From assembly GCA_002749535.1 (NCBI GenBank), contig MZZL01000409.1, forward strand, positions 206,620-270,619: DNA of 64,000 bases. The letters run 5' to 3'. Positions 49,413 to 62,344 of the stretch are shown in pieces. The notes beneath the pieces were generated by a model that worked only from the letters and a program-made list of their open reading frames with translations, was not told the DNA's origin and searched no databases. The position numbers and the translations under genes were made by a program. This DNA comes from Apophysomyces variabilis (Eukaryota > Mucoromycota > Mucoromycetes > Mucorales > Mucoraceae). The stretch's first letter is position 1. Each line of letters starts with the position of its first letter.

Positions 49413-51876
49413 ACCAATTCATACCCTTACCTATTATCTACTGAAAGCTGGTATAGCCATATATAGAACAACCTCACGCATTCGATTATCGTATGATTTT
49501 TTTTTCGATATTCACATAGGCCCTCAGCTCGAGACCTGTAACTGCCCATTAAGTTGCCAGATGCAAACCTCCTGTTTAACATCACACTTCTTTATATTTA
49601 CTACCAACATGATACTCTCCTCCTTCAGACCCATAGACCATATTTCCAATTTGACTTGAGCTCCTTAAAACCAAAAAAAAAAAAGATTACGGTTCAAGGA
49701 ATGCATGGCCACTCTCTATCGTTCATGGTAAGAAGAGACAACATATATTTTAGAGGGTTACAGTGTTGTATATGACTAGGTTAATTATCCGTTGGCTTAC
49801 GGTTGATATGTTACTCTGTAAGAGTTCCTTGCTTCTACATCTACAATGACGGATCATAAGCTATCGGAACAGTGGACTATAACCAGTACTTTTCCCTCTC
49901 TTTAAACGAAGCATGGAGTGAGATTTGATATAAACACCACATCGCTCGTTCTTTGGTAGTTTATATAACGATAGTTCAACCGCACGCTGTACATAATTGC
50001 TATGTAAGAGGTTTGCTAAGCAAACCGGTTACTCAATGATATCATTTTCTCTTCTTTTAGACTCTTCGGTATTTCCTCATCATGGGTATTTCTTTGCGAG
50101 TAAATACAGGTTCTTGCAAAACCATTTCATTCACTTCAAAGTATTATGCTCTGATGCCTTGTATACGGCTCACGTCGGTTAAATAACCTTTTATATCAAT
50201 GTGAGATAAAGTATTGAGTAGATAATGTTCGTGCTTATGGTTACTCAACGTCAAGTAAGATCCTCCGTCCTATTAAGTCCATCTAGCTATATCACATTCA
50301 TGTCGGTTGTGTCTAAACTGTATCGCAGAAGTCGTACACTATACAGGAAAGTTCTTGTCACTTGTCAATGATGGGAAGACGAGTTTAGGGCCCCCGTTTT
50401 TTGGGTCTGTTAAAAGAATGTTTTCAGTAAGTATTTTGCTTAGATGTACATGTCAGGGTCGCTTATTATCTATTTTATCCAATCATCAACCATCAACGCA
50501 TTCTTATGCTGTTTCACGAAGCCTCGTATCTAAGAAAGGATCAAGTTCATGTAAGTAAAAAATGATTCCAGCATAAGCGATGTATTTATTAATGAATTTA
50601 TTGTCTTTTGGCGTAAACATGATAACCGATTGGTACATTTCTTCGCCAAGTGCTTAAGGGTTCGGGCACTCGTTCCTTTCCTTTGCAATCATTTTGAATG
50701 TGATTTTCTTTTTTTGGATTATATTAATCCTTTCAGCCGGCTGTTACAGACGTCGATCTTTCCACAATAAGGAGTATCTTTTAGTCGACAAATCCCAATA
50801 CTCGGTTCTGCGTTTTCCGAATACAAGGCATTGGCGCCATGTAATACAGTGGGCGTAACCACTTAAAGAGTGCGCCTACCAGCGGCAAGGCTTTCACAGA
50901 GCTAGATCGACTTATTAAACAGTTAAAGCAACTGATCTCCATAGGAATATCGTTAGTTAGAGTTTTTGTCCCGAAAACGTGGAAATTTCCTATTCCACGT
51001 TATGGAGCAGATGAATCTGAGGATGATTAAAGTCAATCGGAATAATTTTACCCCTAGGCTTATCAGAAAATGTTATCACAGCAACCTAATATATGTTGTC
51101 CTTGCTTTCAGAGAACGATACTTGTACCCCTTGACTAGGGTGTGCAATGAGAGGTAGTTTAAGTGAGCTGTTCAAGATCTATTGTGCCCTGAGCTTAAAT
51201 GACTGCGTAATGATAACAACGTTCAGTATTGTCGTACATTGTTTCACACCAATATTTGTCTTGAAAGATGCCTTGTACTCAAACTTTTGTTTTCAACGCT
51301 CCGCGCATTTTCTGGAAGAGATCATATTAATGTGAATGATGGTTGTTGTAGTAAAAAATACCCGTTTGAAGAAGCAGAGCTATAGTCCAATCATGATGCC
51401 GTATATCGATGGAATGATTATACGAGTTCACAAGTGTTGCATGCATGACCCTCAGAATCACAATAAATTGACCAAGCTATTGTGCAAACATTTCTTGTAA
51501 ATCTATCAAATATTCAAAAGTCTATTTCCTTTTTTCTTTGCTTGTCACTTTCGTACGCTACCTCAGTAGGTCATCATCCATTAGCTTACGTATCGCTCTT
51601 AACTGACATGAACATCTTCTTCACGCAATGTATATTGAAATAATACAGTAACAGTGATAGACCCCTTGGTTATACTCGTTCTATTTCTATAAATTAGTCT
51701 TTGAAGAAATAATTGTCGTAAAGTAGCAGTAAGACCATGCTACTTTTTATTTTTATCTTAACAACACTGTACAGTAAAAGCACGCCTTCTACCTTTGCCC
51801 TCCAGCATTCTGTTCTCTATGCAACGCAAATGTATCCTATTCGCTGGTGTGAAAACCTATAAAAATAAAGCAAGTA
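49413..51876. other. Gene-poor interval
   Basis: 2.5 kb of AT-rich DNA. Only short frames without motifs on either strand; an A-run near 49672-49684. I see nothing to annotate. Confidence 0.5.
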
Positions 51877-52362
51877 TCACCCTCCTTTGACATCGGACAA
51901 ACGAACCGTAGGGCCACGTTTCGCGGATCTCCCTATCCAGAAACCGTGCTCAATTTCTCTATCTAATCCTTGTTGCATCCTGAAGGGGGTCGAGAGCAGG
52001 TATCCCTTTAATTGATTCATAACTGCCACTGTATGAAGCTGTAACGTGAGCAAGGGTGTCATGGATACATCAAAGGACTTATGCGCTTGCGCTACCCCGA
52101 AAGAAAGTTCGAGCCCTGAACACAATCGGCTGGTGATCGTGGGAGACTGCAAAGGATTCAACAGGTAACCAATGTTACGGAGTGAGAATTGAGTTCAAAC
52201 CCACATGTTCTCTTTCTTCTTCGACGTGTATCCTAGAGGACTTTGTTTATTACCATCGATACCCACGAATCCCTTCCCAGTTCATCTGGGACGGTTTCCT
52301 ATTGTCCTCACACGAACATTCAGCTCTAACAATGTAAGCATTTCGGCACGATCGCCTCTCAT
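51877..52362 (-). CDS. Tentative small spliced gene, unknown function
   Basis: Proposed exons 52362-52312, 52272-52201, 52146-51877 (130 residues), with introns of 39 and 54 nt. The last exon (90 codons) reads convincingly as protein (LELSFGVAQAHKSFDVSM, GYLLSTPFRMQQGLD). Exon 2 has a FVGIDGNKQSPLGY block. Without the 39-nt intron there is an in-frame TGA. That intron is below the usual size, so either the model is wrong at that point or the gene is decayed. The proposed start is only 21 bp from the ATG of the divergent PH-domain gene, which is unusually tight. Family not recognised. Confidence 0.35.
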
Positions 52363-52383
52363 CACGAGCCAGTTTCTATATTC

Positions 52384-54481
52384 ATGTGCATAACTAGGGA
52401 ACCCGCAATGTACAATGAAAATTTACAAGCGCCAACTCATTCGGGTAATCGTCTAAACGTGCTTTCCCAAGAAGCATCCACATCGGCAGATACAAAAGCT
52501 CGAAAAAGACGACCGAGCGCGATACCGAAATCACATCTTAGCATACCAATTGTCCATCAACCAGCCGATACCCTTCAAGGTATACTGTTATGCACAAAAA
52601 GTGCAATGTGTCATGACGAAGGCACAACCTACAATCCTATGGACCACAAAATACGAAGGTACCGGTTCCAATGGCGTGAATTCTCGGCCGTACTGTCAGC
52701 CGATCGACTTGAACTGTTTCTACAGGTACTGACAGTGTATGTCGGATTCGAATATTGTCTGACACGTGTATACAAAAGAGCGGAGTGATCCGAAAGAGGA
52801 GATTGGCGCATACAATTCCTTTCAATAAGCATACCCAGCTTCGACTGTTATCGGTCATCGACTATATTTGGAGCTTAGAAACAATAATCGACGGTCTCAA
52901 TATATCTTATATTTTCCAGGCTCGGACACTTAAGCTGTCCCAGGCATGGTACATGGCGCTGTACAGAAGATTACCGTCAACAACAACCATTGACCGGATA
53001 ATTGATTTGACTCTTCCGTTTGAGTTGCAGATCAAGATACCTTTACCTTCCTTGACAAAAGACGATAATATACGCACAGAAGATGTCAAAGCATGCGTGT
53101 TGGCAATGCTTGAACTACAAGGCAAAAAGCCACCCGATTGGCATATGAACAATGTGGGATTCTGCTGGCGGAATAAGAATTACGTAGAATGGTTCGAGCA
53201 AGATTATTTGATCGGCCCTCAAGTGATTGAACAAGTAGGTTCACAGAAGCGACCTGACGGTAAAGCTGACGCGTGCAAGAGACCCACCGATTAGAGCTGC
53301 GTAGTTTTGGTAATACCCAGCCTCTTCTGAATCAAGTAGGATCCCACTTTTGATATTATGCTTTAATAAGAAATAGAGAATGTAACCTCTTTATAGGTAC
53401 CGTCTTCTACAGAAGGGTTCTTGATCAGTCATAGCGAGCATTATTGGCGAAAAGACGTTAGCCGTCGCATATATGCTATTGCTGACCACCATTTCTTGTT
53501 CCTTTTGGATCCCAGTAAATGTATTCCCCCAGCAGATCAGACGCCTCCTGGTCCTCTCGGCTGGTTGTCTGCTGCCTCATTTTACCGAAGTGGTCTATTT
53601 CAAGCAAAGGCAAAAAAAGCACAGTCATCACCTCGGTTCTTTACATGGCCGAGTTACACGACACCCGCAGACATCGATCGGCGAACGCGACAGATACCGC
53701 GCGCTTATGCGATGATTGATCTAAGTACGGTGGATCATGTCCGCATGACAAAAAGTGATCAATCCAAGTGCTTCGAGCTGTACATTGGTGCTCAAGTCAT
53801 GCGGTATGAAGCGAGCTCAGCCCAGGAAATGTTCGAATGGGTGATGCGTCTACGTAAACTGGTCCGGTACGGTAAGGAATGTCGTTCCGGTGGCATACAG
53901 ACAATGGTCCAGGCAAGTTTATGGCATTGCTTTGGTGGTCAACATAGTGTGCTGGTAAAGCAATTTACCTTTTTTGGCATTGTACTAATTACTATCTTTT
54001 TTTGCTTCGAGGTCAGCAGTTTGGGCCGTTGTACGTGAAGCATAGTTATCACGGGACTTTTCGTCAGCGATTCTGTGTTCTGGTCCATAATAAGATTTTG
54101 ATATTTAGCCCTTTCAAACGACGGCCATGGACTCAAGAAGCTGTACGGTGCGAGGAGTATCCTCAGGTTGAAAGTTTGGATTTGCAACAGGGTTACGTGT
54201 ATACGGGAGAGGAATGCTTGAAAGATCAAGACATGGACTCCGATCTGCCGCCGCGATTTTTCCAAGATACCGTTTCTAATGATACCAACGCCGATTGCGT
54301 CTTTGTGCTGTGGCAACGTAAGCGACATCATGCTATTGCCGAACTACGTGAATACGTTCGGATCTTGAAGCTTGGACATCGACTTGGTAGAAAAGGAAAG
54401 ATGTGGGTATTTTTGGCGAGGAACAGCAAGGAAAAGGAGGCGTGGATATGGGCGCTTCACCGGGATATGGACTATCGATAG
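52384..54481 (+). CDS. Spo71-like double PH-domain protein
   Basis: Five exons: 52384-52725, 52779-53234, 53282-53335, 53397-53912, 54017-54481 (610 residues). An N-terminal disordered region is followed by a first, split PH-like domain (WREFSAVLSADRLELF ... QAWYMALYRRLP), a linker with the VGPQ-type GPQVIEQTHRLELR segment and EGFLISHSE, then a second PH domain (FGPLYVKHSYHGTFRQRFCVL ... WIWALHRDMD). This order matches fungal Spo71/Mug56 proteins, which bind phosphoinositides and help grow the prospore membrane. Mucoralean relatives may act elsewhere, so only membrane binding is firmly inferred. The last intron (53913-54016) is GC-AG with a GCAAGT donor and is 104 nt. An alternative start is ATG 52408. 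Confidence 0.8.
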
Positions 54482-54934
54482 TGAGGATAGCTGTCGCCCT
54501 TTGAGTGGGTGCGTTTGACAACAGAAACCCAGGCAATTGGCCATTTTTGGATGAAATCCAGACGAATCGCATCTAAGCGTTCGAATCGGCCCCACACAGA
54601 CACACACGCAACACACAGATACAACGGCCCACACACGCAGTCTCTCACTTTTTCTTCTTTTCTCTCTTTCTCGGTTCACTTCTGTTTTTTTTTCTTCTTT
54701 TCCTTCTTTCTTTCCTTATCACATAAGAATCCTTTACTTCTTAATTTTTTTCTGTTCTTTTTCTTCATATCATACTTTCCTTTTTGCTACGACACTGTTT
54801 ATTGGTATCTATCGGTTTCCTCAATAATGGATTAGCTTTTGTCTTACAGTGCTATAGACAGTAAAGAAAACAAAAAGAAACCAGTTAATCGATCCCGTCT
54901 TCCTTTTTGATTCATTGCCATCATTGTGTCCGTC
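54482..54934. other. Intergenic with CA- and CT-rich simple-sequence tracts
   Basis: CA-rich stretch (54593-54643, repeated CACACA) directly followed by a C/T-rich stretch of about 130 nt (54643-54775) with runs of nine T. It probably spans the 3' UTR of the Spo71-like gene and the pyrimidine-rich promoter and leader of the cold-shock gene. Confidence 0.6.
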
Positions 54935-55925
54935 ATGTCCGGGATTAACCGCAAAACTGGTCGTGTTAAATTTTTCAACTCAACTAAAGGCTATGGCTTT
55001 ATCATTCCTGATGATCAAGCTGGAAAATCCAATATAGAAGGTAATAAAACCAATGTGCACAGAGCTTGGCTTATTTGAAGCAGAAGTATTTGTACATCAT
55101 ACGGCTATCCATAATAACGGAGGCTTCAAAAGTTTGGCAGAGGTAATAATAGGCCCCATAAAAGGTGGATCGACAACCTTAACTCCGATCTCAAACCCAA
55201 TTTTTTTTTCTCTTTGCCGTAGGGAGAAGAGGTATATCCTATGGTTACCATAACTTTATCGAAATGAATTTAAAAAATGGGCTATCAATGGTAGGTAGAA
55301 TACGACTTAGTACAAGGGGCAAAAGGGATGCAGGCAGCCAATGTTACTGGACCAGGTGGAGCACCTGTTCAAGGTGATCCTAACGCAAGTTTTCGACAAT
55401 ATCAAAAGTAAGTACAGCATACTCCTATAAGCAGACAAATATGAGAAACCAAGGAAGAAGAAAGCAGGAGGGTAGCTCATGTCTTACACTTTGTTATGTT
55501 AGTGGTGGTCGAGCAACAGGAAGTGGTAGTGGTGGGAACGGTGGTAGTCGACCATATGGAGGTAATGTCGTGGAAAAAGACTAAAGAGTAAGGTATAGTT
55601 GACTGGGGAACTAGTAGCTTTCATGGACCCATATGGGGCTCCAGCATACGGATACCCTGGATTGCCATACGTCTTACCACCAGGATTTCAATATGGCCAA
55701 CAGCAGTATCCAATCTATCGATATACGCCGATGGGTCAACAAGCTCCACCTTTGACATCACCGGAACAGCAACCACAAACACAACCTTCTCAGCAACCAC
55801 CAACAACATCGCCTATGTTATTTGCTGGATATCCGCCAGGAATGGGATATAACCCAGGACCGGCATACCCTCCGCAAAGGAATGGGTCACCTCAACCCTC
55901 CAATGGGTCCCCACAGAATCAATGA
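54935..55925 (+). CDS. Cold-shock-domain (Y-box) nucleic-acid-binding protein
   Basis: Six exons: 54935-55040, 55084-55142, 55223-55231 (9 nt), 55295-55407, 55503-55561, 55615-55925 (218 residues). The cold-shock domain covers about residues 9-82 with RNP1 (KGYGFI) and RNP2 (VFVHH). A Gly/Ser/Arg-rich spacer and a Pro/Gln/Tyr-rich tail follow. Such proteins bind single-stranded RNA or DNA and tune mRNA translation or stability. The 9-nt exon (GGAGAAGAG, Gly-Glu-Glu) completes the conserved LAEGEEVEY strand; without it the protein stays in frame but loses three residues. Introns of 80, 63 and 95 nt around it are longer than usual. Confidence 0.9.
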
Positions 55926-58588
55926 ACCACAAAAATTAAAATAAAACAATTGTAACTTTTATCATCCTTAATTGTATGAAAGTTTAAAATAAAAAAACTC
56001 AGAGTAAAGTTCCTGGATGCATGAACAAACTAGCTGTCATGTGTGCAAAGGAAACAATTACCTTTTCCCTCCTGTCTGTTTTGTGCATTACTCTTGCTAC
56101 CTCTTTAAACTATAAGAGTGAACTGAAGCTGCTAACTATGTATTTCAGTTCTACGGCTCCGTTCCGAGATATTACGTTCGCCGATTTGGAAACTAGTACA
56201 GTACCATATTTTCCAATTCTCTGGACAATATCGCTTGTTTTGGTTGAAAATCAGTAACATTACTTTTTTATGATCGAAGCACTTAGACAATTACTGGAAT
56301 TCTCGATTAAGAGGTAACGTTGAATAACGACCCAATTCGCTCGCTTAATTGGAAATAGACAGATATGATAAAACAAAAGTCCGATGATTGCACAATTACC
56401 ACTTTCATGGTAATTCCGCTCGACTTGACATGTGTTTGGCCCGTTTGCGTTCAGTAAACGATGCCTTTTGGTGTCGATGCAAGAGGAGAAATCGTTCCTT
56501 AGTACTGTACGGTATTGTATCCTCGACATCGTGTAACCATCCTGTACCCAAAGGTATGTCTAGAGCATGCCACGCTTGATGGTAGCACACATACATAACG
56601 TTAACTCTCCCCCACGCATACTCCCAACAACTGTAACCTATTCATAGCCCAACAAAATAGTAGTTACTCCGTTAGAATGGTCTGTATGTCATATCGCGGA
56701 GTCCTATGTAGTGCTAAATGAAACGACTAAGTCCTTTTCTCTACAGAAAAAGAACCAAAGTTAGAAGTTGGCTTTCTAAGACTAGGTATTTCTCTATGAG
56801 CTTACATTGGGTATCACCCAAATATTTGCTCAAACTTTTAGGTAGCGCGGCGTTTGGGCATTGGAGATGTACTTTGGCTCCACATAGGGTCGTCAAAACG
56901 AATGTATCGCATGCTGTGTAACCTGAAACTCTATGCAGCTAAACACCATTTTGATTGTGCCACCAAGGAGACGATCGCTATGTTTACCTAGTGCCAAAAA
57001 AAGCAAGGTAAAGACAAAAGCAAGCTGTTGAACCTGAACAATATTTTAACATTGGGTTTACGCTTCATAGTACGTATCAAAAAAGAGGTTTCCATGTCTT
57101 GATATGCTTGCACATAAACGATACATCACTGGTTCTTTTGCATGTCTGTTTTGTGAAACATAACGTGATTGGGGCACATTGTATGTATCATTGAATCTGT
57201 GTCTCCTCCTTCGCCTCCATTTTGTAAAAGGTTAATCTCACGTATTTTAAGAGATACCAGAGAAACGACATGATTGCCATCTTTCTAGCAGAGGAGCCAT
57301 GACAACTGCCAAGGTCATTGGAGCTAAACAAAGCTACTCTAATCAACTACAATTGTGTCGCGGTTTGAGAGCAAGTTTCAATAGCAGTGAAAAAGTAGTA
57401 ATGATGTTCTTCTATAAACGAAAAAAGGAGAGCATAAATATACAATGAGTTGTCAGGGAGCAAATCTTCTCTTTAATCCTGGTATGTCACCATTGAGATA
57501 CAACTGCTTGTAGAACATATTTTGTTAGCAATGTGCAATTTCTTCGAAACAACGATAGCAGAACACCTCTGTACAAAAGCGTCTCATTATTCAATTGTTA
57601 AATTACGTTAAAACTCTGAAGTAATTCTCTTCCTGAAGGGTAAGAAAACGACGAACAACTGTTAACTACGCCTAAGAAAGGGAAGTTTATTGAATCAGCA
57701 AAGATTTTGTTTGTCCATTAAAGCATAAAAAGCAACATTGTGCTGAAGTTATGACTTTGACAAGGTATAGATATTGTTAAATTCCCCTTCACCTCATGTT
57801 ACCTTATTCTTCTTTGACAGCAGTCTATAGAATGTGGTCCAGTCATCATAGGGAAATTTGTTTTGTATCTAAATGGTAAATATAATTGAAAGACCTGTGT
57901 ACATTGGCACAACGATATCAGTGCGCAATAGGAAGGCCAGCAATATTCTGCAGCTTTGCTATATGTATGTGGAGGTCCGGAAGAAATTTTTTTAGAATGA
58001 TCAGTAATAGCTAAGATAATACTATATTCCTGAAGCTAATTTGTCTAACAATAATAATGGAGTTAATTATTATTACAAAGGTGAATCCCAAGTAACGGCT
58101 CCAGGATTGGTAAATTACCGTATGTTTCCACTAAGAGCACGTAAACACCAACGAGCAGCATATTTCCCATCAAAACAAGAGAATCCGGCATAGTATCCAG
58201 TTTGATACCTTTCTATTCAGGCAAGTGCTGTAAAAAGCCGCGGAATAACAATAGAAAAGTTTGAACAAACAAGATAGCCACATATTTAGCGTTGAATACA
58301 CCCTTGCTTCCTTGTGTACTTGTGGAAAAGGCATGTCTTCGAAATGTCCTGATATATACCTAATGTGGTAAGTCTGACTACAGCTATCACAAGTTGATTG
58401 GATAATATTTAAAATCCGTATGAGACTACGTATGTGAGCCAGCCCAAGCGAAAAAAATACCCAACAGAAGGGAAACCAAGTAGTCTTATTTTTTCCAAAT
58501 CAGAACAAAACTTATGCCGAAAGGTACCAAAAAGAATATATTCGCTACCTGAAAGAACGAAAGAGTTGATTAACCTTGCAACCCAGCA
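55926..58588. other. Gene-poor interval
   Basis: 2.7 kb of AT-rich DNA with a poly-A-signal-like AATAAAA near 55939 for the cold-shock gene. Short frames (for example 56718-56921) carry no motif. No gene supported; the Rsc7-like promoter is presumably at the right end. Confidence 0.5.
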
Positions 58589-60243
58589 ATGAAACATTCG
58601 CCTGCAATGAGCAATAAAAGAAAGGGACGTCCACCAAAGAAGAAGGCAGCTAGATCAGGACGCGACGTAGACGCTAGAGATGAAATAGCTGATGTGGATT
58701 ATTTGGATGAAGAAAGTGATCATTCTTTTGACGACGATGATCTGGACCTGAGTGATGCTGGCATGCATTCCCCTAGTCATCCTGGCAAGAAACGAGGAAG
58801 ACCAAAAGCAAAAGACGAGCGACCAAAAAAATTAATACGACAAGACTCAGAAAGCGACATTGACGAAATGGGAGAAAAAAAGATCGATCGCGATGGTCAT
58901 CTGCTGGATGGTATTATATTTACGATAAACTACGACCTGCTTGAAATTACTCACCGTTGTCTTCTAGGTCGCCAATACAGAGTACCGACATTTGAGCTAC
59001 CGGATCGTGGCAATATGTTGTTTATGTTTTCAAAAGACCCTGCGGCCCTACTTGGCTTTCGAGATAGTTTTGTCTTCCTGAAAAAGAATCCAAAACTTGT
59101 TAAAGTTCATGTGACAGACGGAGAAAAAGGATATCTGGTAGAGATGAACCTACTTCGATCGACGTTCCGAACTCGTGAAGTGTCTGTGGTGACAGCGCGA
59201 TCGGTGTTCAAGCAGTTTGGACATAGAGTTCTTAAAAAAGGTCGCCGTGGTCGAGACGATTACTACTATACAGGCGAAGTAGATGAAGATGGTGACGGAG
59301 ATGGGAACGATAATTCGGAGGATGATGCAAAAGAAACTGCAGACAAGTCATGGTCTCCCTTTGCCTTAAGCGGACGCAACAACATCACGAACAAACGGAT
59401 AACGAGTCTTGCTGCACCTATAACAGATGTCAACTGGATGCACCATGTAGCTATGTCAATACGCGATTTTAATGCACAGCTATGTGAATTCCGCCGAGAA
59501 AACCCTACCTTTTATGATATACATACAAACGTGCACCAAATACCATCCATGAAACAACCCAAAAGACTTCTATACCGTACAGAAGATCAAGTCAAGAAGG
59601 AATTAGGTTCATCCCAGGATGATAAAAAGCAGAATAAATTGCCTGGTAAAAACGGCCATGAATCCACAGCATCAGTGCCTACGTCCATGCCACAACAGCA
59701 AACAGCACAGCAAGCGCAACAACAGCAATCACAACAAGCAACAAAACAACAACAACAGCAGCAGCAGCAACCACAACAAGCACAACAGCAGACTCAGCAA
59801 TCCCAACCAACACAGCCTCAGTCGCGACAACAGCAGCAGCAATCTTCCCACATTGAATCTCATGCTGCAGTCGCATCTCAGCTACAGAATCGGCAGAATG
59901 CTGTTCCGAATCAGTTCCATGCTGGATATCCAATGTATGTGATACTGTTTTGCAAAATGCCAATGTATGATATTTACTTATAGTGTGTTGTAGGGCGCAG
60001 GCACGTTTTAATCAACCGCAACCAGCAACAGACCCAAACGCACGAAAGATGGCTATGGATAACGCAGCTGCGCAACAAATGTACTATCAGATGGCACTTG
60101 CTGGTAATAGGCCACCTGTGGTCGCATCTACGGCACAGCAGCATTACCAGGCGCAGATAATGTCACAACCTCCCATGGGATATAACATGCAAGCACCTTC
60201 CATGCCAAATGTTTATCCTTATATGCACTCGGGTAATATGTAA
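58589..60243 (+). CDS. Rsc7/Swp82-family chromatin remodelling subunit
   Basis: Exons 58589-59934 and 59994-60243, joined over a 59-nt GT-AG intron (531 residues). The N-terminus has AT-hook-like motifs (KGRPPKKK, KRGRPKAK) and acidic stretches. The Rsc7/Swp82 domain (about 100-230) reads GRQYRVPTFELPDRGNMLFM, DPAALLGFRDSF and TARSVFKQFGHRVLKKGRR. Residues about 365-435 are poly-Gln with mixed CAA/CAG codons. The C-terminus is Met/Gln/Pro-rich. The family forms part of the yeast RSC (Rsc7) and SWI/SNF (Swp82) nucleosome remodellers in the nucleus; which of the two is not decidable here. Starts at ATG 58589 or 58607. Confidence 0.87.
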
Positions 60244-62344
60244 ATAAACTATGCACCTCGTTTCTTTTCCTACCTCCATAGCTCTGCCAATATGCTTAGC
60301 ACACGATAGCCCACGACAGTCTACTACAGGACATAAGTTTTTCTGAACCAGAGTGAATAGAGTCAAAAATCTTTTTGTCTGTTGAGTAAAACAAGTGTTA
60401 GCTCTTTTCTTTCGTTTCTAAGCTTATCTGCAGCAAAGCAATGATGTAAGGGCGTGTCCATGATCTGAATGATAAGTTTGCGCATTACGTCTATGGTAAA
60501 TCTTGATACGTTTCATTGATAATTTAAACTCTTATTCTTCCTTTGATATGCTTTCAAAAGTGGCCTTAATGATTTCGACAGCTAAAACTATGCTTTGTTA
60601 CGTCAAGCAGTGTAGATCATAGGTCGAACAAATAGCAGAAAGCTTAGCCTTCTTAATAAAGTCTGCTATTGGACTTGGGAATACGTATTTTCTTTACTTT
60701 GAACTACAGTGGGTTGCTATTATATAGTATTTAACGTTTGTATTGATTCAATTTGTTTGAGACTAGCTTTGTCGAAGACAGGCTGTACGTTTGTTTGGTA
60801 AACTAACAGATTTGACGGGGCTTAAACCTGCTAGCCATAAATATTCATCTCCCGTAGCAGAAAGTGCAACTGAGAAACCACTTTTGTCTTTCATCAAGCT
60901 AAGGAAACTGAAGACTTAGTATGCTTCCTATGGCATAAAACAGATCTCCGCCTTTATGGGATATGTTCAATGACTAGTTTGAAGATACAAAATGCGGACA
61001 GCAATACTATTGATGTTTAGAGCAAGAGCATATTGCCTATTCAACATATATTACTCGACTGTTTTGAGCTCGCGAAAATATCTCTAGCAAAGCGGTCCAA
61101 ATAAGTAGTGCCAATAATCTTTTATGCACAGTAAAATTTTCCTTTCCCGAAGTAGTGAGTAAAAGGTATAGCAATGGAAACTTGCTAAGATTGGATAGCA
61201 TCTCAGGTCCGCTGTAAAAATTTTACAGCTCCGTCCTCTCTGTATCACATTCGCAAGGTGTTCACCACGACGTCTAGGGAACAGTACTGCAAACCCTAAT
61301 CAACTGCTAAAGAGACCTCATGTAATGGTTGATATCGGCTTGGCTGTTCATTAAAAAGTAGAAAGCCAGTACCTATTTAATAGATATTTTGATCTTTGTT
61401 AAGAGAATGCTTTCTTACCACTGAAAGGGCCCGTATCGTTTCAGATACAGGGACTGCCACACCAATGGGAAAGAACGACTTTGATATTTTGGAGTTAAAT
61501 GATATCTTGCGCTATTATAAAGACGCTCTTCCTTGTGCTTGAAAGCAGCAGATCTGCGCTAGATATAAAGAGGCGTCGCCTCCCATGTTCCGTTGTTAAT
61601 ATCGCTCACGCTCACTTCAACAGATGGCTGGGACCAAAAACAAAGTGACAAAGCATATCATCCATTGTTACACCCTCTTAGCTTTCAAGGTTATTAAAGG
61701 AATTGAAGCCTTGAACCTAAAGCTGGATCTCTGTTCTTTAACCGATCCAAAATGCGCGATAAACTAACGGAAAATTTGCCCTTCCTTTCAGAGCAAGATA
61801 TTTCGAGATGAACGCAAATAATCGTGATAGATTCTTCGGTCGTATTTTGAATGCTTAATAGTGAATAAGTTTGGCTAATATACTTTACTTCTTTTGCTAC
61901 TTATCGGTCTTCAGAGACATTCAAAAAAAAAAAAGGTAATAGACAGAAGAAATATTAACTACTTTCTTATAACGTATGGCATTAACCCCGTAATGATAAG
62001 CCCGTGTCATACCCAGCAACAAGATTTGGGCTCCCGGATTTCGCGCAGCATGCAACCCAATATGTTCCATCCCTGCTTACGCACAGAAAACAAATTCGAT
62101 GTAAACCAACGTCTACTTTTATAGAAATAGTATGCATTAGCTGCTGTTTTGGCGCTTGCCGCAACTGACAACATGGTTAGTTCTACAACATATAATAGCC
62201 TGCGGATCCCAACTATTCCCCTGTGCCCTCACCGCAGCCAAACTGCCTGATTTGGTTCTATTTGGTGAAACCGCTGTGGCTTACAACACCTTTCTGTGAC
62301 GTGGCTTCTTCCCAAAAAAATTTTTTCTGCTCCGCTGCGCCGTT
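60244..62344. other. Intergenic upstream of EF-1alpha
   Basis: 2.1 kb, AT-rich, mostly featureless. A TGACGTGG element at 62296-62303 resembles a CRE/bZIP site and lies about 50 bp upstream of the TATA box. A short frame at 61894-62124 has no motif. Confidence 0.45.

Noticed and set aside
52904..52920. Acceptor-like TTTTCCAG inside Spo71-like exon 2
   Set aside because: The frame reads through without stops and family blocks continue on both sides; a 27-nt intron would be too short.
54530..54605. GTTCGAATC-like string near 54590 considered as a tRNA T-arm
   Set aside because: No matching A box, acceptor stem or anticodon arm upstream.
54593..54643. CA-rich tract considered as a telomere-like or Z-DNA element
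   Set aside because: It is irregular, short and internal; better described as simple sequence in a 3' UTR.
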